From contig DDTK01000003.1 of the NCBI GenBank assembly GCA_002344065.1, positions 1 to 64,000 of the forward strand: a DNA stretch of 64,000 bases, given 5' to 3'. This DNA is from Flammeovirgaceae bacterium UBA2366. GTDB taxonomy: Bacteria; Bacteroidota; Bacteroidia; Cytophagales; Cyclobacteriaceae. Made by a program: the position numbers and the translations under genes. The notes below the pieces were generated by a model. That model was not told the DNA's origin. It worked only from the letters and a program-made list of their open reading frames with translations, and did not search any database. Positions 44,830-53,353 of this stretch are shown here, piece after piece. Numbering within the stretch: position 1 is the first letter of the stretch; the number at the start of each line of letters is the position of its first letter.

Positions 44830-44860
44830 TTTACCCCAAAGCAACGTTTTTCACCCCAAA
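44830..44860 (+). promoter_or_regulatory. paired direct repeats upstream of the LytTR gene
   Basis: TTTACCCCAAA (44830-44840) and TTCACCCCAAA (44850-44860) lie exactly 20 bp apart, 104 bp before the LytTR gene. The same pair with the same spacing stands before the next gene (45881-45911). LytTR regulators bind direct repeats about two helical turns apart, so this is a candidate operator. Confidence 0.65.
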
Positions 44861-44963
44861 ATGAATTCATAGGTTGTGCACAAACAATAAATGAGGCTCA
44901 AGAACGCCTATGGATTAAAGGTTCTGGCGAACTTTAGCCTGAAAATTCCGTTTTTCGAGTACC

Positions 44964-45860
44964 ATGCAATTGGCTGAAAAATTAAACACCCCGTTTCCTT
45001 TTTACCTGAACGATGACCGTAAAAATTTAGGCCTCATCGCAGTAATCACTGTTTTTGTTTTGGCTTTTATGATTGCCTTCAGAAGCAGGAATGATCATGA
45101 TCTGACCTTATCTCAACATCTCTTATTTGCTGCCATTACCTTTATCTGCCTGGCTATCAATATCATTTTGTTCCCCAGATTATTTCCGGTTTGGTTTGAC
45201 CCGGTAAGCTGGACGGTAAAAAAATACATTTTACTCAACATCGGCCATCTTGTGCTGATTGGTTTTGCGGCTTCCCTGGTAGATATCTATTATATATGCC
45301 CCGAAAAGACGGTTTTGGAAAATATACTTGAGGCCAACAGCCGGGTGGTGCTTCGGGGTATTATCCCCATTGCCTTAACAACGCTTTTCCTGCGCAACAT
45401 TATGCTTCAGGAAACCTTAAAAGATGCCTTAAAAGCGAACAAGGAGCTTCATAAGATTCAATCACTAAAAAAAGAAACGCCTAAAAGCAGTCATGCCAAC
45501 ACCATAACCCTTCATTCCGACACCAGCGAAACGCTTTCGTTAAACCTCCCCGACCTGCTGTATGTACAGGCCGATGACAACTACTCTACCGTGGTGTGGA
45601 AAAATGGTGATGGCATTCAAAAAAAATTATTGCGGGCTAATTTAAAAAGCATTGAAAACCAGATAGATAACTCTTTTACGATGCGTTGTCACCGGTCGTA
45701 CCTGGTAAATATTAACGCCATTGACATGGTTTCCGGTAATACCAATGGCTATAAACTTAAAATTCTGGATACGGATATTGCCATTCCTGTATCGCGGCAA
45801 AAAGGAAAAGAGGTAATCGAGAAAATAAGTCAGTGGAAGAATGTTATGGAGTTATCCTGA
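44964..45860 (+). CDS. membrane-bound LytTR-family transcription regulator
   Basis: 298 residues. Four predicted transmembrane helices fill the N-terminal half (about 26-44, 52-72, 86-108, 128-143), a short linker follows, and residues about 190-290 form a LytTR DNA-binding domain (LLYVQADDNYSTVVWK … MRCHRSYLVNINAID … IPVSRQ). Such fusions are thought to read a membrane signal and bind DNA directly, without a separate kinase. Paired repeats upstream of it and of the following gene suggest autoregulation and control of that gene. Confidence 0.9.
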   Translation: MQLAEKLNTPFPFYLNDDRKNLGLIAVITVFVLAFMIAFRSRNDHDLTLSQHLLFAAITFICLAINIILFPRLFPVWFDPVSWTVKKYILLNIGHLVLIGFAASLVDIYYICPEKTVLENILEANSRVVLRGIIPIALTTLFLRNIMLQETLKDALKANKELHKIQSLKKETPKSSHANTITLHSDTSETLSLNLPDLLYVQADDNYSTVVWKNGDGIQKKLLRANLKSIENQIDNSFTMRCHRSYLVNINAIDMVSGNTNGYKLKILDTDIAIPVSRQKGKEVIEKISQWKNVMELS

Positions 45861-45880
45861 TAAGTGATAACTGAGTTCCG

Positions 45881-45911
45881 TTCACCCCAAAACATTTACA
45901 TTCACCCCACA
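45881..45911 (+). promoter_or_regulatory. paired direct repeats upstream of the small secreted protein gene
   Basis: TTCACCCCAAA (45881-45891) and TTCACCCCACA (45901-45911), again 20 bp apart, 107 bp before the next start codon. Both distance and sequence mirror the pair at 44830-44860. Confidence 0.65.
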
Positions 45912-46017
45912 GGCTTGTTCCTGCTAACACAGTTGTTACCAGTCACCACAACGGTAAAAATAATTTGATCATTAGCCCGTCATTAGCGTTGTAGTAAGAC
46001 ACTTAAAAAACACCGCT

Positions 46018-46434
46018 ATGAAAACCCTGTACATGATCGCTTTGCTGTTTTTTGTTGCCGCGTCAACAGAAACATTTGCACAAACTGCCCCCCGTACTGA
46101 ATTTGCCATTCAGCTCAGTAAAAATGCGCTGGAAGTAAAAGCAGGAACATCAACCGAAATAAACGTAAACATCATTCGCTCAAAAACATACACGAAGTCC
46201 AAGGCTAAACTTGGCTTCTCATCACAATTACCAGAAGGGATTTCAGTATCATTTGAACCTGCCGAAGGTCTGTTTGACACCAGCGTAGCCACCATTCATG
46301 TAGCTGAAAATACAAAGGCTGGAAACTATCAGTTTATTCTAAATGCCGAACTGAATAATAAGGTTAAAGGATCTATTGTGAAGCTTGCTGTTACCGAAGG
46401 CAAAGGCAACGCAGTGGTTACCTTGAACGAATAG
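46018..46434 (+). CDS. small secreted protein, probable LytTR target
   Basis: 138 residues with a signal peptide cleaved after TFAQ (residue 22). The mature part is one predicted beta-sandwich resembling bacterial Ig-like/NEW3-type domains (LEVKAGTSTEINVNIIRS … GISVSFEPAEG … NTKAGNYQFILNAE). No catalytic motif. Its promoter region carries the paired repeats also found before the LytTR gene, so it is likely the output of that regulator. Its 3' end overlaps the convergent hydrolase gene by 17 bp. Confidence 0.82.
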   Translation: MKTLYMIALLFFVAASTETFAQTAPRTEFAIQLSKNALEVKAGTSTEINVNIIRSKTYTKSKAKLGFSSQLPEGISVSFEPAEGLFDTSVATIHVAENTKAGNYQFILNAELNNKVKGSIVKLAVTEGKGNAVVTLNE

Positions 46435-47098
46435 CATTACATAACGCTTCCTGTATTCTCATCAGGAATGGAGTGCCCGCAAATTTCTGATTTAACTCAA
46501 TTTCAATTCCCAGGTAGTCACTGCCTGGGAATTTTTTTCTAAGGATTTCTGCAATTCCATCATCGGTACCTTTATAGGGTTCGTTGAAAACAGTTTTGAA
46601 TTCAGGCAACTGGTGATCAAGCATTTTCTTTACCCGCACACAAAACTCCTTCTCCTGAATACTGGCTGGATCAAACAATAACCCGATATCTACGAAGCGT
46701 GGTGTTCCATTGAATACCGGTGTGAAGGAATGGATTGACAAATGCAAGGTTGGCTTTTCGCTTTGCAGGATTACCTCTTCAATCGAATGGTAATAGGGTG
46801 AGTAAAACTCAGCTATTAATGTCGTCTTCTCATTTGGAGATAGTGCACTCGTAAATTCAGAAAATAAGGCAGCACTATCCAGCGACCGGTTCATTTCAAT
46901 TAATAAACGAGTAATGGCCATACTGAACAGTGGTGCGTGCAGTTGATCAGCCAACCCGGTGGCGACTTCAAACGCTCCGGGATCCCACCCCCTGTGCGAT
47001 TTCAATACCTCTTCTGTCCCGGCAAACAACGAAATGTATTTTTCAGGAACTACATTTCCTGCGTGCTCACAAGTGATGATGATGCTTCTGTAGCTCAA
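46418..47098 (-). CDS. N-formylglutamate amidohydrolase family protein
   Basis: 226-residue zinc hydrolase of the FGase family. ITCEHAGNVVP near residue 8, HRGWDPGAFEVA near 35 and LSIHSFTPVF near 120 carry the metal-binding and catalytic residues. Known members remove formyl groups from N-formylglutamate in histidine breakdown, but no hut genes are near. Here it closes a five-gene operon with two amidoligase-type enzymes and a peptidase, so hydrolysis of an amide in a made peptide is plausible. TTG start; 5 bp after the GCS2 gene. Confidence 0.88.
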   Translation of the reverse strand: MSYRSIIITCEHAGNVVPEKYISLFAGTEEVLKSHRGWDPGAFEVATGLADQLHAPLFSMAITRLLIEMNRSLDSAALFSEFTSALSPNEKTTLIAEFYSPYYHSIEEVILQSEKPTLHLSIHSFTPVFNGTPRFVDIGLLFDPASIQEKEFCVRVKKMLDHQLPEFKTVFNEPYKGTDDGIAEILRKKFPGSDYLGIEIELNQKFAGTPFLMRIQEALCNAIRSR

Positions 47099-47103
47099 GC
47101 GTT

Positions 47104-48345
47104 TTAGGGCAAGAACAACTTGTTCTGTGCAAGACAGTCAGACAACTGGCGATACAAATTGGTTACTGAAGATGCGGCAGGATTCCCACCCAAGGCTTTT
47201 ACCATGCGGGTGGAAAGAGAACCTTCTGTTAAAATAATATTCAATTCAGGCCTCCACCTTTCCAATACGGTATTGCCACGCCTGATCAGTGTTTCAAGGA
47301 TAAACTTCCACAGGTCACCTGCTTTTACCGGCTTATCAGCACCAAATACTTTCAGGTAGTCTACATCAACAATCATGGCCTCTTCTGCCCGCTCAATCCC
47401 CAGGTCGAAAAATTGCACCAATGCATCCGTCTTGTACTTCATTTGAGCATCATGATCAATAAACTTTCCATTAACCAGGGCTTTAATGGTTTCAATAACC
47501 AACTCCAACACGGCAATATCGGCAGCAGGGCATTCTTGAACATCCATAATCCGTATTTCAATAGAGCCTCTGTCGAAACGTGGAATGGCACCGCGGGAAT
47601 TCACCCAGATCGGATTTAATATTTGTTGTGGATCAAATGGAGCAATATCGTTCTTGATTTTTTCATAAATGGAATTGAGATAATTCCGCTTGGAGAAAAT
47701 AGCCTCGGGAATCACGCGCCCTGTAATGGAAGGAATTTTCGATTGATTGGTTTTGTAATACTTAAGTCGGGTGTTCAATGACCCGGTTAATTTACCCTCT
47801 ATAATAGGTGTGCTGGCGCACAAAGCAGGTAGTATGGGTAGCACCAACCGCACGGCAGCATGAAGTCGGGCAAACTCTTCATCATCATAAAAGGGAAGAT
47901 TTAAATGCGTACTCTGTACGTTCGACCAGCCATGTCCGCGGCAATCAAAAATTTTATCATAAATCTCGTAAACTTCATTGCTTTCATGGGGCCACAATTT
48001 CGCTTCCGTTAACGGATTCATGAAGGGATGGGCACCGGTTGGCAATAGTCTGGCATTCCACCCTGTAAGGATGGCATTAATGCGTTTCACATTATCTGCG
48101 AAAGCATGTTGCAGCACCGACAGGTTGTTTTCAGGGTAGGTTGATTTCAACTCCAGTACGTGCAACACCAATTCGTTAGACCAGGTAACCATGCCGTTTT
48201 CAAAATCACTACCGTACGTGCCTAACTCATGTTTCAGCAATTCATCGGCAATAGGTTTAACGGCCAGGGTATCCTGATCTACAATCATGTATTCCAGTTC
48301 TACACCATAACCCTGAAAAAGATGAATACGCGGAGGTTGAACCAT
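47104..48345 (-). CDS. GCS2-family carboxylate-amine ligase (YbdK-like)
   Basis: 413 residues of the glutamate-cysteine-ligase type 2 family. GVELEYMIVD near residue 14 supplies the metal-binding Glu pair; HAHPF-like HPFMNP near 105, STHLNLPFYDDEEFARLHAAVRLVLPILPALCASTP near 140-175 and SIEIRIMDVQECPAADIAV near 260 fit the glutamine-synthetase-like fold. These enzymes form amide bonds with ATP; the substrates are unknown. Its start abuts the RimK-like gene stop (1-bp overlap). Confidence 0.9.
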   Translation of the reverse strand: MVQPPRIHLFQGYGVELEYMIVDQDTLAVKPIADELLKHELGTYGSDFENGMVTWSNELVLHVLELKSTYPENNLSVLQHAFADNVKRINAILTGWNARLLPTGAHPFMNPLTEAKLWPHESNEVYEIYDKIFDCRGHGWSNVQSTHLNLPFYDDEEFARLHAAVRLVLPILPALCASTPIIEGKLTGSLNTRLKYYKTNQSKIPSITGRVIPEAIFSKRNYLNSIYEKIKNDIAPFDPQQILNPIWVNSRGAIPRFDRGSIEIRIMDVQECPAADIAVLELVIETIKALVNGKFIDHDAQMKYKTDALVQFFDLGIERAEEAMIVDVDYLKVFGADKPVKAGDLWKFILETLIRRGNTVLERWRPELNIILTEGSLSTRMVKALGGNPAASSVTNLYRQLSDCLAQNKLFLP

Positions 48346-49790
48346 TATCGGTCGGCTTTGATCTTATTTAAAAATACATCCATTACGGTGGAATACAACT
48401 TGTCTTTCAGAATTTTATCTTCAATACCCCCATCAATATTTGGGTTATCGTTGATCTCGATTACATAAAACTTTCCATCTACTTCTTTCATATCTACACC
48501 GTACAAACTTTGCCCGATCAGGGCTGTTGCCTTTAAAGCCGTTCGTATTAACCCTGATGGCGCCTGATCAACCGCAATACTTTCCACCGAACCTTCCCGC
48601 GAACTTTCATGGGCATTCCAGTTTACGATCTGCCAATGTTCTGTGGCCATGAAGTATTTACAAACATAGAGCGGCTTACCATCCAGCACACCCACCCGCC
48701 AATCGAATGGCGTGGGCAGGTACTCCTGGGCAATCAGCAAATCAGAGTCCTTGAACATCATGGTGGTCACTTCCTTGAACTCATGGGCCGATCCAATTTT
48801 AAATACCCCTTTGCTGAAAGCACCATCGGGTTGTTTCAGTATAAAAGGATAGGCTAGTTTTTCAGGAAGCTTTTTGTAGTTCTCTTTGCTGATAACAAAA
48901 GATTTTGGCGTCAGGATTTTATTGGCATTAAGCAATTCAAACAGATACACCTTGTTGGTACACTTCAGAATGGATTCAGGATCATCAATTACCGCAAGCC
49001 CCAGTGATTGTGCCTTCTTAGCAAAGCGAAACGTGTGGTGGTTAACGTAAGTTGATTCACGAATAAAAAGCGCATCGAACTGCACCAGTTTATCCAGATC
49101 ATTTTTAGTGATTAATTCAACATAAAATCCGGCCTGATCAGCTGCTTTGACAAACCGCTGTATGGCCTTTTCATCCGATGGTGGATTGGGTTCTTTGGGA
49201 TTGACCAAAATGGCCAGATCATATTTCTTTTTATCTGGCCGGTATTCACGCTTTCGTTGCAGGTATTGCTCCAGGCCCTTTTGCAAAAGCGCACGATCCG
49301 TTTCAGGCACTTCACCAATACTCAAAGGTTTTATACTTTGCAGCAACCATTTGTTTCGCCTGCCAAACACAGCCCGCAGCGAAGGCGCTTGTATGTATTG
49401 AAATAAATGACGCGCCAGTTTGTTGAGTTGCTCCGATTGCGTAATACCAAAATAGATGTTGAACTCAACCCTGTCGTCAGTAACGTGCTTAAACGAGTTT
49501 TGAATCAGGTTATCAAAATCTTGTGAATCTTCCCGTAAGATGGAGGGGAAGCGAAAATCCTGGATGGTGGTTACCCCTGGCAGTACTTTATGATGACGCG
49601 CCTCCGCTAACAACGACACATAGTAACCATAACTTTGGTACTGATAGGATTTACACAAATTCAATACTTTTAATCCCTTGGTCTGCTGGTACGTTTCTCC
49701 ATCAATATACCGGGCTGGTGTAATAACCTCCACATCCTCTAAATGAAGTTGCCAGTTATCGGGGTTCTCTACGATGATTAGTTTAGGCAT
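48345..49790 (-). CDS. RimK-type ATP-grasp ligase with RLAN N-terminal domain
   Basis: 481 residues. The N-terminal ~200 residues fit the RimK-like ATP-grasp N-terminal (RLAN) domain (YYVSLLAEARHHKVLPGV near 58). The ATP-grasp core runs from about 260: FVISKENYKKLPEKLAYPFILKQPDGAFSKGVF, QEYLPTPFDWRVGVLDG, and the magnesium-binding end VIEINDNPNIDGGIED near 447. Such enzymes add amino acids to a carboxylate, for example poly-glutamylation by RimK. Overlaps the C39-like peptidase by 8 bp and GCS2 by 1 bp, so tightly coupled. Confidence 0.9.
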   Translation of the reverse strand: MPKLIIVENPDNWQLHLEDVEVITPARYIDGETYQQTKGLKVLNLCKSYQYQSYGYYVSLLAEARHHKVLPGVTTIQDFRFPSILREDSQDFDNLIQNSFKHVTDDRVEFNIYFGITQSEQLNKLARHLFQYIQAPSLRAVFGRRNKWLLQSIKPLSIGEVPETDRALLQKGLEQYLQRKREYRPDKKKYDLAILVNPKEPNPPSDEKAIQRFVKAADQAGFYVELITKNDLDKLVQFDALFIRESTYVNHHTFRFAKKAQSLGLAVIDDPESILKCTNKVYLFELLNANKILTPKSFVISKENYKKLPEKLAYPFILKQPDGAFSKGVFKIGSAHEFKEVTTMMFKDSDLLIAQEYLPTPFDWRVGVLDGKPLYVCKYFMATEHWQIVNWNAHESSREGSVESIAVDQAPSGLIRTALKATALIGQSLYGVDMKEVDGKFYVIEINDNPNIDGGIEDKILKDKLYSTVMDVFLNKIKADR

Positions 49791-50520
49791 CTGTCTTTAC
49801 TAACTTTTTCTTACCCGGTTCAATAATCAAAAGGTTTGCGTCATACGTTACTATACCCAACATAATGCTGTTGATCAGTCGTGGAAAACTAACATGATAC
49901 ACCCGATCCTTTCCCATTGGGTTTGGTGTCATCGGGTCGGCCAGATATACTGCATTCTTATCCTCATCATATCCACTGATCACTACAAAATGCCCGACTG
50001 GTTCGCCTTTAATAGAATCGTAAATATTAAACTGGGGTATCTCACGCGAACTACCGTAGAGGTATGTTGCGCTGAGGCCCGTTAATACCGGAATGGATTT
50101 TTTCAGATAACCTTTGATCAACCTATCGTCCAACTCATGATGACGCACCTCACCTCCCGATTCCAGAAATTTAATATAAGCCTTGGAAGCTATCTGCAAC
50201 TTTCTGCGCTTATGCTTAAACTCCATTTGTTGCTTAAGATGTTGAACAATTTTTTTTGAAGGATATTTAAACCAGGTCGGATCAAATACATTGAGGTTAT
50301 AGGAGTAAATACAAACTTTATAACCGCGTTGCAAAGCATGGTTACCGAGCATGACGGCCAGCGTCCCTCCTGATTTTAGTTGCTTAACTTCACGAACAAC
50401 ATCTTTCAGGGAAATATCATCACCATAATATTGATACAGGGCATGCAAACAGGTTGGCCCGCAGGTGACCTCATCCGGCTGTGCTTTAATATCAAACCCA
50501 AGGTCTAGTTCTCTGCGCAT
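49783..50520 (-). CDS. C39-like cysteine peptidase family protein
   Basis: 245 residues of papain-like C39 fold. QPDEVTCGPTCLHALYQYYG near residues 14-33 holds the nucleophile Cys with its preceding Gln, GHFVVISGYDEDKNAVYLADP near 178-198 holds the His and Asp, so the triad looks intact. No signal peptide, so it acts in the cytoplasm. C39 enzymes usually cut double-glycine leaders, but here there is no ABC exporter; within the amidoligase operon it more likely trims or transfers the product peptide. ATG start. Confidence 0.85.
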   Translation of the reverse strand: MRRELDLGFDIKAQPDEVTCGPTCLHALYQYYGDDISLKDVVREVKQLKSGGTLAVMLGNHALQRGYKVCIYSYNLNVFDPTWFKYPSKKIVQHLKQQMEFKHKRRKLQIASKAYIKFLESGGEVRHHELDDRLIKGYLKKSIPVLTGLSATYLYGSSREIPQFNIYDSIKGEPVGHFVVISGYDEDKNAVYLADPMTPNPMGKDRVYHVSFPRLINSIMLGIVTYDANLLIIEPGKKKLVKTDA

Positions 50521-50527
50521 ACTAAAT

Positions 50528-51316
50528 CTATAAAAGTTTTGAAATAATCATGTCCAACACTTCCACCAGAATCAGCAAAATGATTATCCATTCCAATAAA
50601 CTGCTTTCACGCTGATGTGAAATTTCTCTGAACACCGTTAAGTTATCCTCAATAATCCGCATGGTGTATTCCAGTTCACTAAAGCGAACCCGTAAATCGA
50701 AGTGACGAATTAAACCAATGTGCAACTTATCCAAAAACTGATCATCCCAAACCAGCTCGGGGGCATCGAAAATGTAAATATTTTCAGCAATTTCGTTTTG
50801 CGTGTTCAATGCCCGGCCTAAAAACCTTCGCATATTTTTCCGGCTCAGACTAAGCTTTCCGCTCACTTCAAGTTCCTGGGTAAAACTTTTTACTTCGGCC
50901 AAAAGATTTTCCGTAACAGAGTGGTAATAGTCCATGGCAACAGATTGTGCCAGATTAAACATGGCTATCCGCATCACTTTATCATCATGTGAACCAACCA
51001 CTACTTCATTAAATTCAAACCGGATATCACTGCCGGGTTCAAGCCGAATGTCATGATTATCGCGCAGCCAGGGCTCAACCGGGTTTCGTTGATATGCCTG
51101 CACAGCTTTAATGGCCCATTTCATTTCTTCTTCGGTATAGCCGGCAAATACAATTACACCATAATTAAAGTAGTGCTGGTATTTACCTTCGGCAAACCGG
51201 TAAAACAACTCAGAGGAAGAATCGGCCAGCAGTTTTATATCCAGAAAGCTCTTAATTCCTTTTATATCAAGCTGTTTGGCAACTAAAAAAGCGTGCAGTT
51301 TTATAGGATGGATCAT
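50528..51316 (-). CDS. RMD1/DUF155 family protein with C-terminal membrane anchor
   Basis: 262 residues. The DUF155/RMD1 core is seen (YFNYGVIVFAGYTEEE near 48, LAQSVAMDYYHSVTENLL near 125, LNTQNEIAENIYIFDAPELVWDD near 168) and the final ~22 residues (LLEWIIILLILVEVLDMIISKLL) form one transmembrane helix. Members in yeast mitochondria act in organelle translation or division; bacterial function unknown. First gene of the operon leading to the peptidase and ligases (7-bp gap), suggesting the system is tied to the membrane. Confidence 0.85.
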   Translation of the reverse strand: MIHPIKLHAFLVAKQLDIKGIKSFLDIKLLADSSSELFYRFAEGKYQHYFNYGVIVFAGYTEEEMKWAIKAVQAYQRNPVEPWLRDNHDIRLEPGSDIRFEFNEVVVGSHDDKVMRIAMFNLAQSVAMDYYHSVTENLLAEVKSFTQELEVSGKLSLSRKNMRRFLGRALNTQNEIAENIYIFDAPELVWDDQFLDKLHIGLIRHFDLRVRFSELEYTMRIIEDNLTVFREISHQRESSLLEWIIILLILVEVLDMIISKLL

Positions 51317-51414
51317 AACCGAACCGGTCGTAAAACATAAATTTAAAATAAAGGATTCACAAAACAGCTTTGATTGTTTTTAAGGATATTTGCGCGCTAA
51401 TTGATCAAAAAAGA

Positions 51415-52176
51415 ATGAATAGATTACTTGTAACCATACTGCTTTCTGCCCTGTCATTTTTATCCTTTGGATGGGGAGCCACCGGCCACCGGGCTACCGG
51501 GTACATTGCCGACAAGTACCTGAGTAAGAAAGCTAAAAAAGCTATTGAGCGAATTCTTAACGGGCAGTCTTTGGCTATCGCCAGTACCTGGATGGATGAA
51601 ATACGTTCGGATTCAACGTACAACTACACGGCCGACTGGCATTGGGTTACCATTCCGGATGGCATGACATACGAACAAGCTGAAAAAAATCCTAAAGGGG
51701 ATATCATTGAAAGCATTGAGCGCATTGTTGCTGAACTCAAATCCAAAAAATTAACCCCACAACAGGAAACGGAAAGACTAAAGTGGCTTATTCACCTGGT
51801 GGGTGACATACACCAGCCTTTGCATGTAGGCCGTGGAGACGACCGGGGCGGAAATGATATAAAAATAATGTGGTTTCGTGCCGATAGTAACCTACACCGC
51901 GTTTGGGATAGCGATATGATTGATGACACACGATTAAGCTATACCGAACTCGCAGAGTCCTTAGGTAAACCTTCAGCCAATCAGGTTCAAACCTGGCAAC
52001 GTAACACAGTGCGCGATTGGGCTACTGAAAGCATGAGCTATCGTAAGCAGGTTTACGACTATGGAAATGCCCGACTGGGGTATCAGTATTCTTACAAGTA
52101 CTTAGACACCGCGAAGGATCGTTTACTTCAGGCTGGCGTTAGACTGGCCGGCTTACTGAATGAGATTTACGGATAA
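51415..52176 (+). CDS. S1/P1-family secreted nuclease
   Basis: 253 residues from the ATG at 51415, chosen because it opens a signal peptide that would expose Trp after FLSFG, the zinc-binding N-terminal Trp of the family. WGATGHRATGYIA, STWMDEIRSD, ADWHWVTIP, and HLVGDIHQPLHVGRGDDRGGND supply the three-zinc site. Expected to cut single-stranded DNA/RNA outside the cytoplasm, recovering phosphate or nucleosides. Divergent from the five-gene amidoligase operon (98-bp gap). Confidence 0.93.
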   Translation: MNRLLVTILLSALSFLSFGWGATGHRATGYIADKYLSKKAKKAIERILNGQSLAIASTWMDEIRSDSTYNYTADWHWVTIPDGMTYEQAEKNPKGDIIESIERIVAELKSKKLTPQQETERLKWLIHLVGDIHQPLHVGRGDDRGGNDIKIMWFRADSNLHRVWDSDMIDDTRLSYTELAESLGKPSANQVQTWQRNTVRDWATESMSYRKQVYDYGNARLGYQYSYKYLDTAKDRLLQAGVRLAGLLNEIYG

Positions 52177-52206
52177 TCTTTTTTAAATTTGTCACTTCCC
52201 TCCTTT

Positions 52207-52278
52207 GGCCCCGTAGTTCAATGGATAGAATAGAAGTTTCCTAAACTTTTGATACAGGTTCGATTCCTGTCGGGGCTA
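52207..52278 (+). tRNA. tRNA-Arg(CCT)
   Basis: 72-nt cloverleaf: acceptor GGCCCCG/CGGGGCT (first pair G-U), D arm GTTC/GAAT, anticodon stem GAAGT/ACTTT with loop TTCCTAA giving CCT at 52240-52242, T arm ACAGG-TTCGATT-CCTGT, discriminator A. CCA not encoded. Reads AGG codons. Confidence 0.92.
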
Positions 52279-52370
52279 CTGATAACACGATCAAACAATT
52301 AATAATCTATTTGTTAGAGGTTTTATAGTTGTGAATGTCGATCGATAGGTCTTTTGGGGAACAATAGATT

Positions 52371-52811
52371 TTAAATCCTTAGTGATTGAACTCTTACACC
52401 CCGCCTTTCCAAGTCGTTGATAAAGTTAATCCAATCCTTCTCCCATAAACTTCCTGCCTTAAAACGAATGGACACATCATCCTGTTGAATAATTCTTGCT
52501 GCAACAGAACCCCTGCGAGGCCATTCAATATTAATTTCCTTAATGTCATCAAGTCGATAGGTTTTCCCTTTCCAAAACCAGAGGTAGTTTTTTATTTGCA
52601 AATAACTATCTGATAGCAGGAAGTAGTTTGCACTGACGGCTACGTAACCAAAGAAGATTGAATTAAAGAAAATATAGGCGAAAATGTAATCCATAGTAAA
52701 AGTAACAAGGGTATACACCAGGCAACCCACGAAAAGTATGACATTAAGGTTTAGCAATAGATTGCCTATATACCTGGTAAATATTTCCGGATCCGATTCA
52801 AGCGGCCTCAT
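52371..52811 (-). CDS. membrane protein with PH-like C-terminal domain, unknown function
   Basis: 146 residues from the ATG at 52811 (a TTG at 52832 would add seven). Two hydrophobic helices (about 20-40 and 45-65) are followed by a small soluble domain (LQIKNYLWFWKGKTYRLDDIKEINIEWP … GSLWEKDWINFINDLERRG) of bacterial PH-like type. No specific family assigned. It stands alone after tRNA-Arg on the other strand. Confidence 0.6.
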   Translation of the reverse strand: MRPLESDPEIFTRYIGNLLLNLNVILFVGCLVYTLVTFTMDYIFAYIFFNSIFFGYVAVSANYFLLSDSYLQIKNYLWFWKGKTYRLDDIKEINIEWPRRGSVAARIIQQDDVSIRFKAGSLWEKDWINFINDLERRGVRVQSLRI

Positions 52812-52865
52812 ACTGTAGTTTACTTTCAGCAAATGTATTGTAAAAATATTGAAGGTGAACTTCGT

Positions 52866-53303
52866 CTAAGGCAAGGACGTTAATGCCTCCCTTAATATTA
52901 CGGGCATAGTAGTCATTTTTCGCTTCGCATAATCAAAACAAATAATTCCGGTTTTACCGCGGGCCACTTCTTTGCCGGTAGCCTTATTGGAAATCCGGTA
53001 AAGCATATCAAAACCATAGTTATGAAATTCCTGAACAGCTATTTCGATTATCAAGGTATCACCAAAAAAAGATTCTGCTTTATACACAATGGCAGCATCG
53101 GCCACTACTTGTCCTACCGGGCCTTCAATAGTTACCTCACTTTCAAATCCGAGTGACCGATAAAATAAAGCGCGAGCCTCCTGCATCAGGGTAAGGATGG
53201 AATCATTACCAACATGATTACCATAGTTCAAATCAGAAATACGAACAGGGAGTTCAGTTGAAAAAATGAATATATCGGGTAGATTAATGTGTATACGCGC
53301 CAT
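52866..53303 (-). CDS. hot-dog fold acyl-CoA thioesterase (4HBT-like)
   Basis: 145 residues from the ATG at 53303. RISDLNYGNHVGNDSILTLMQEAR near 20-43 is the hot-dog helix region, with the Asn/His/Asp cluster in place, and the strand GPVGQVVADAAIVYKAESFFGDTLIIEI follows. Resembles YbgC-type 4-hydroxybenzoyl-CoA thioesterases. Substrate unknown. 51 bp after the RNA methyltransferase gene on the same strand. Confidence 0.85.
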   Translation of the reverse strand: MARIHINLPDIFIFSTELPVRISDLNYGNHVGNDSILTLMQEARALFYRSLGFESEVTIEGPVGQVVADAAIVYKAESFFGDTLIIEIAVQEFHNYGFDMLYRISNKATGKEVARGKTGIICFDYAKRKMTTMPVILREALTSLP

Positions 53304-53353
53304 ACGAACAACCAATAACGAACCTGCCCACCGGACAGGCCGGTAACAAAAAA

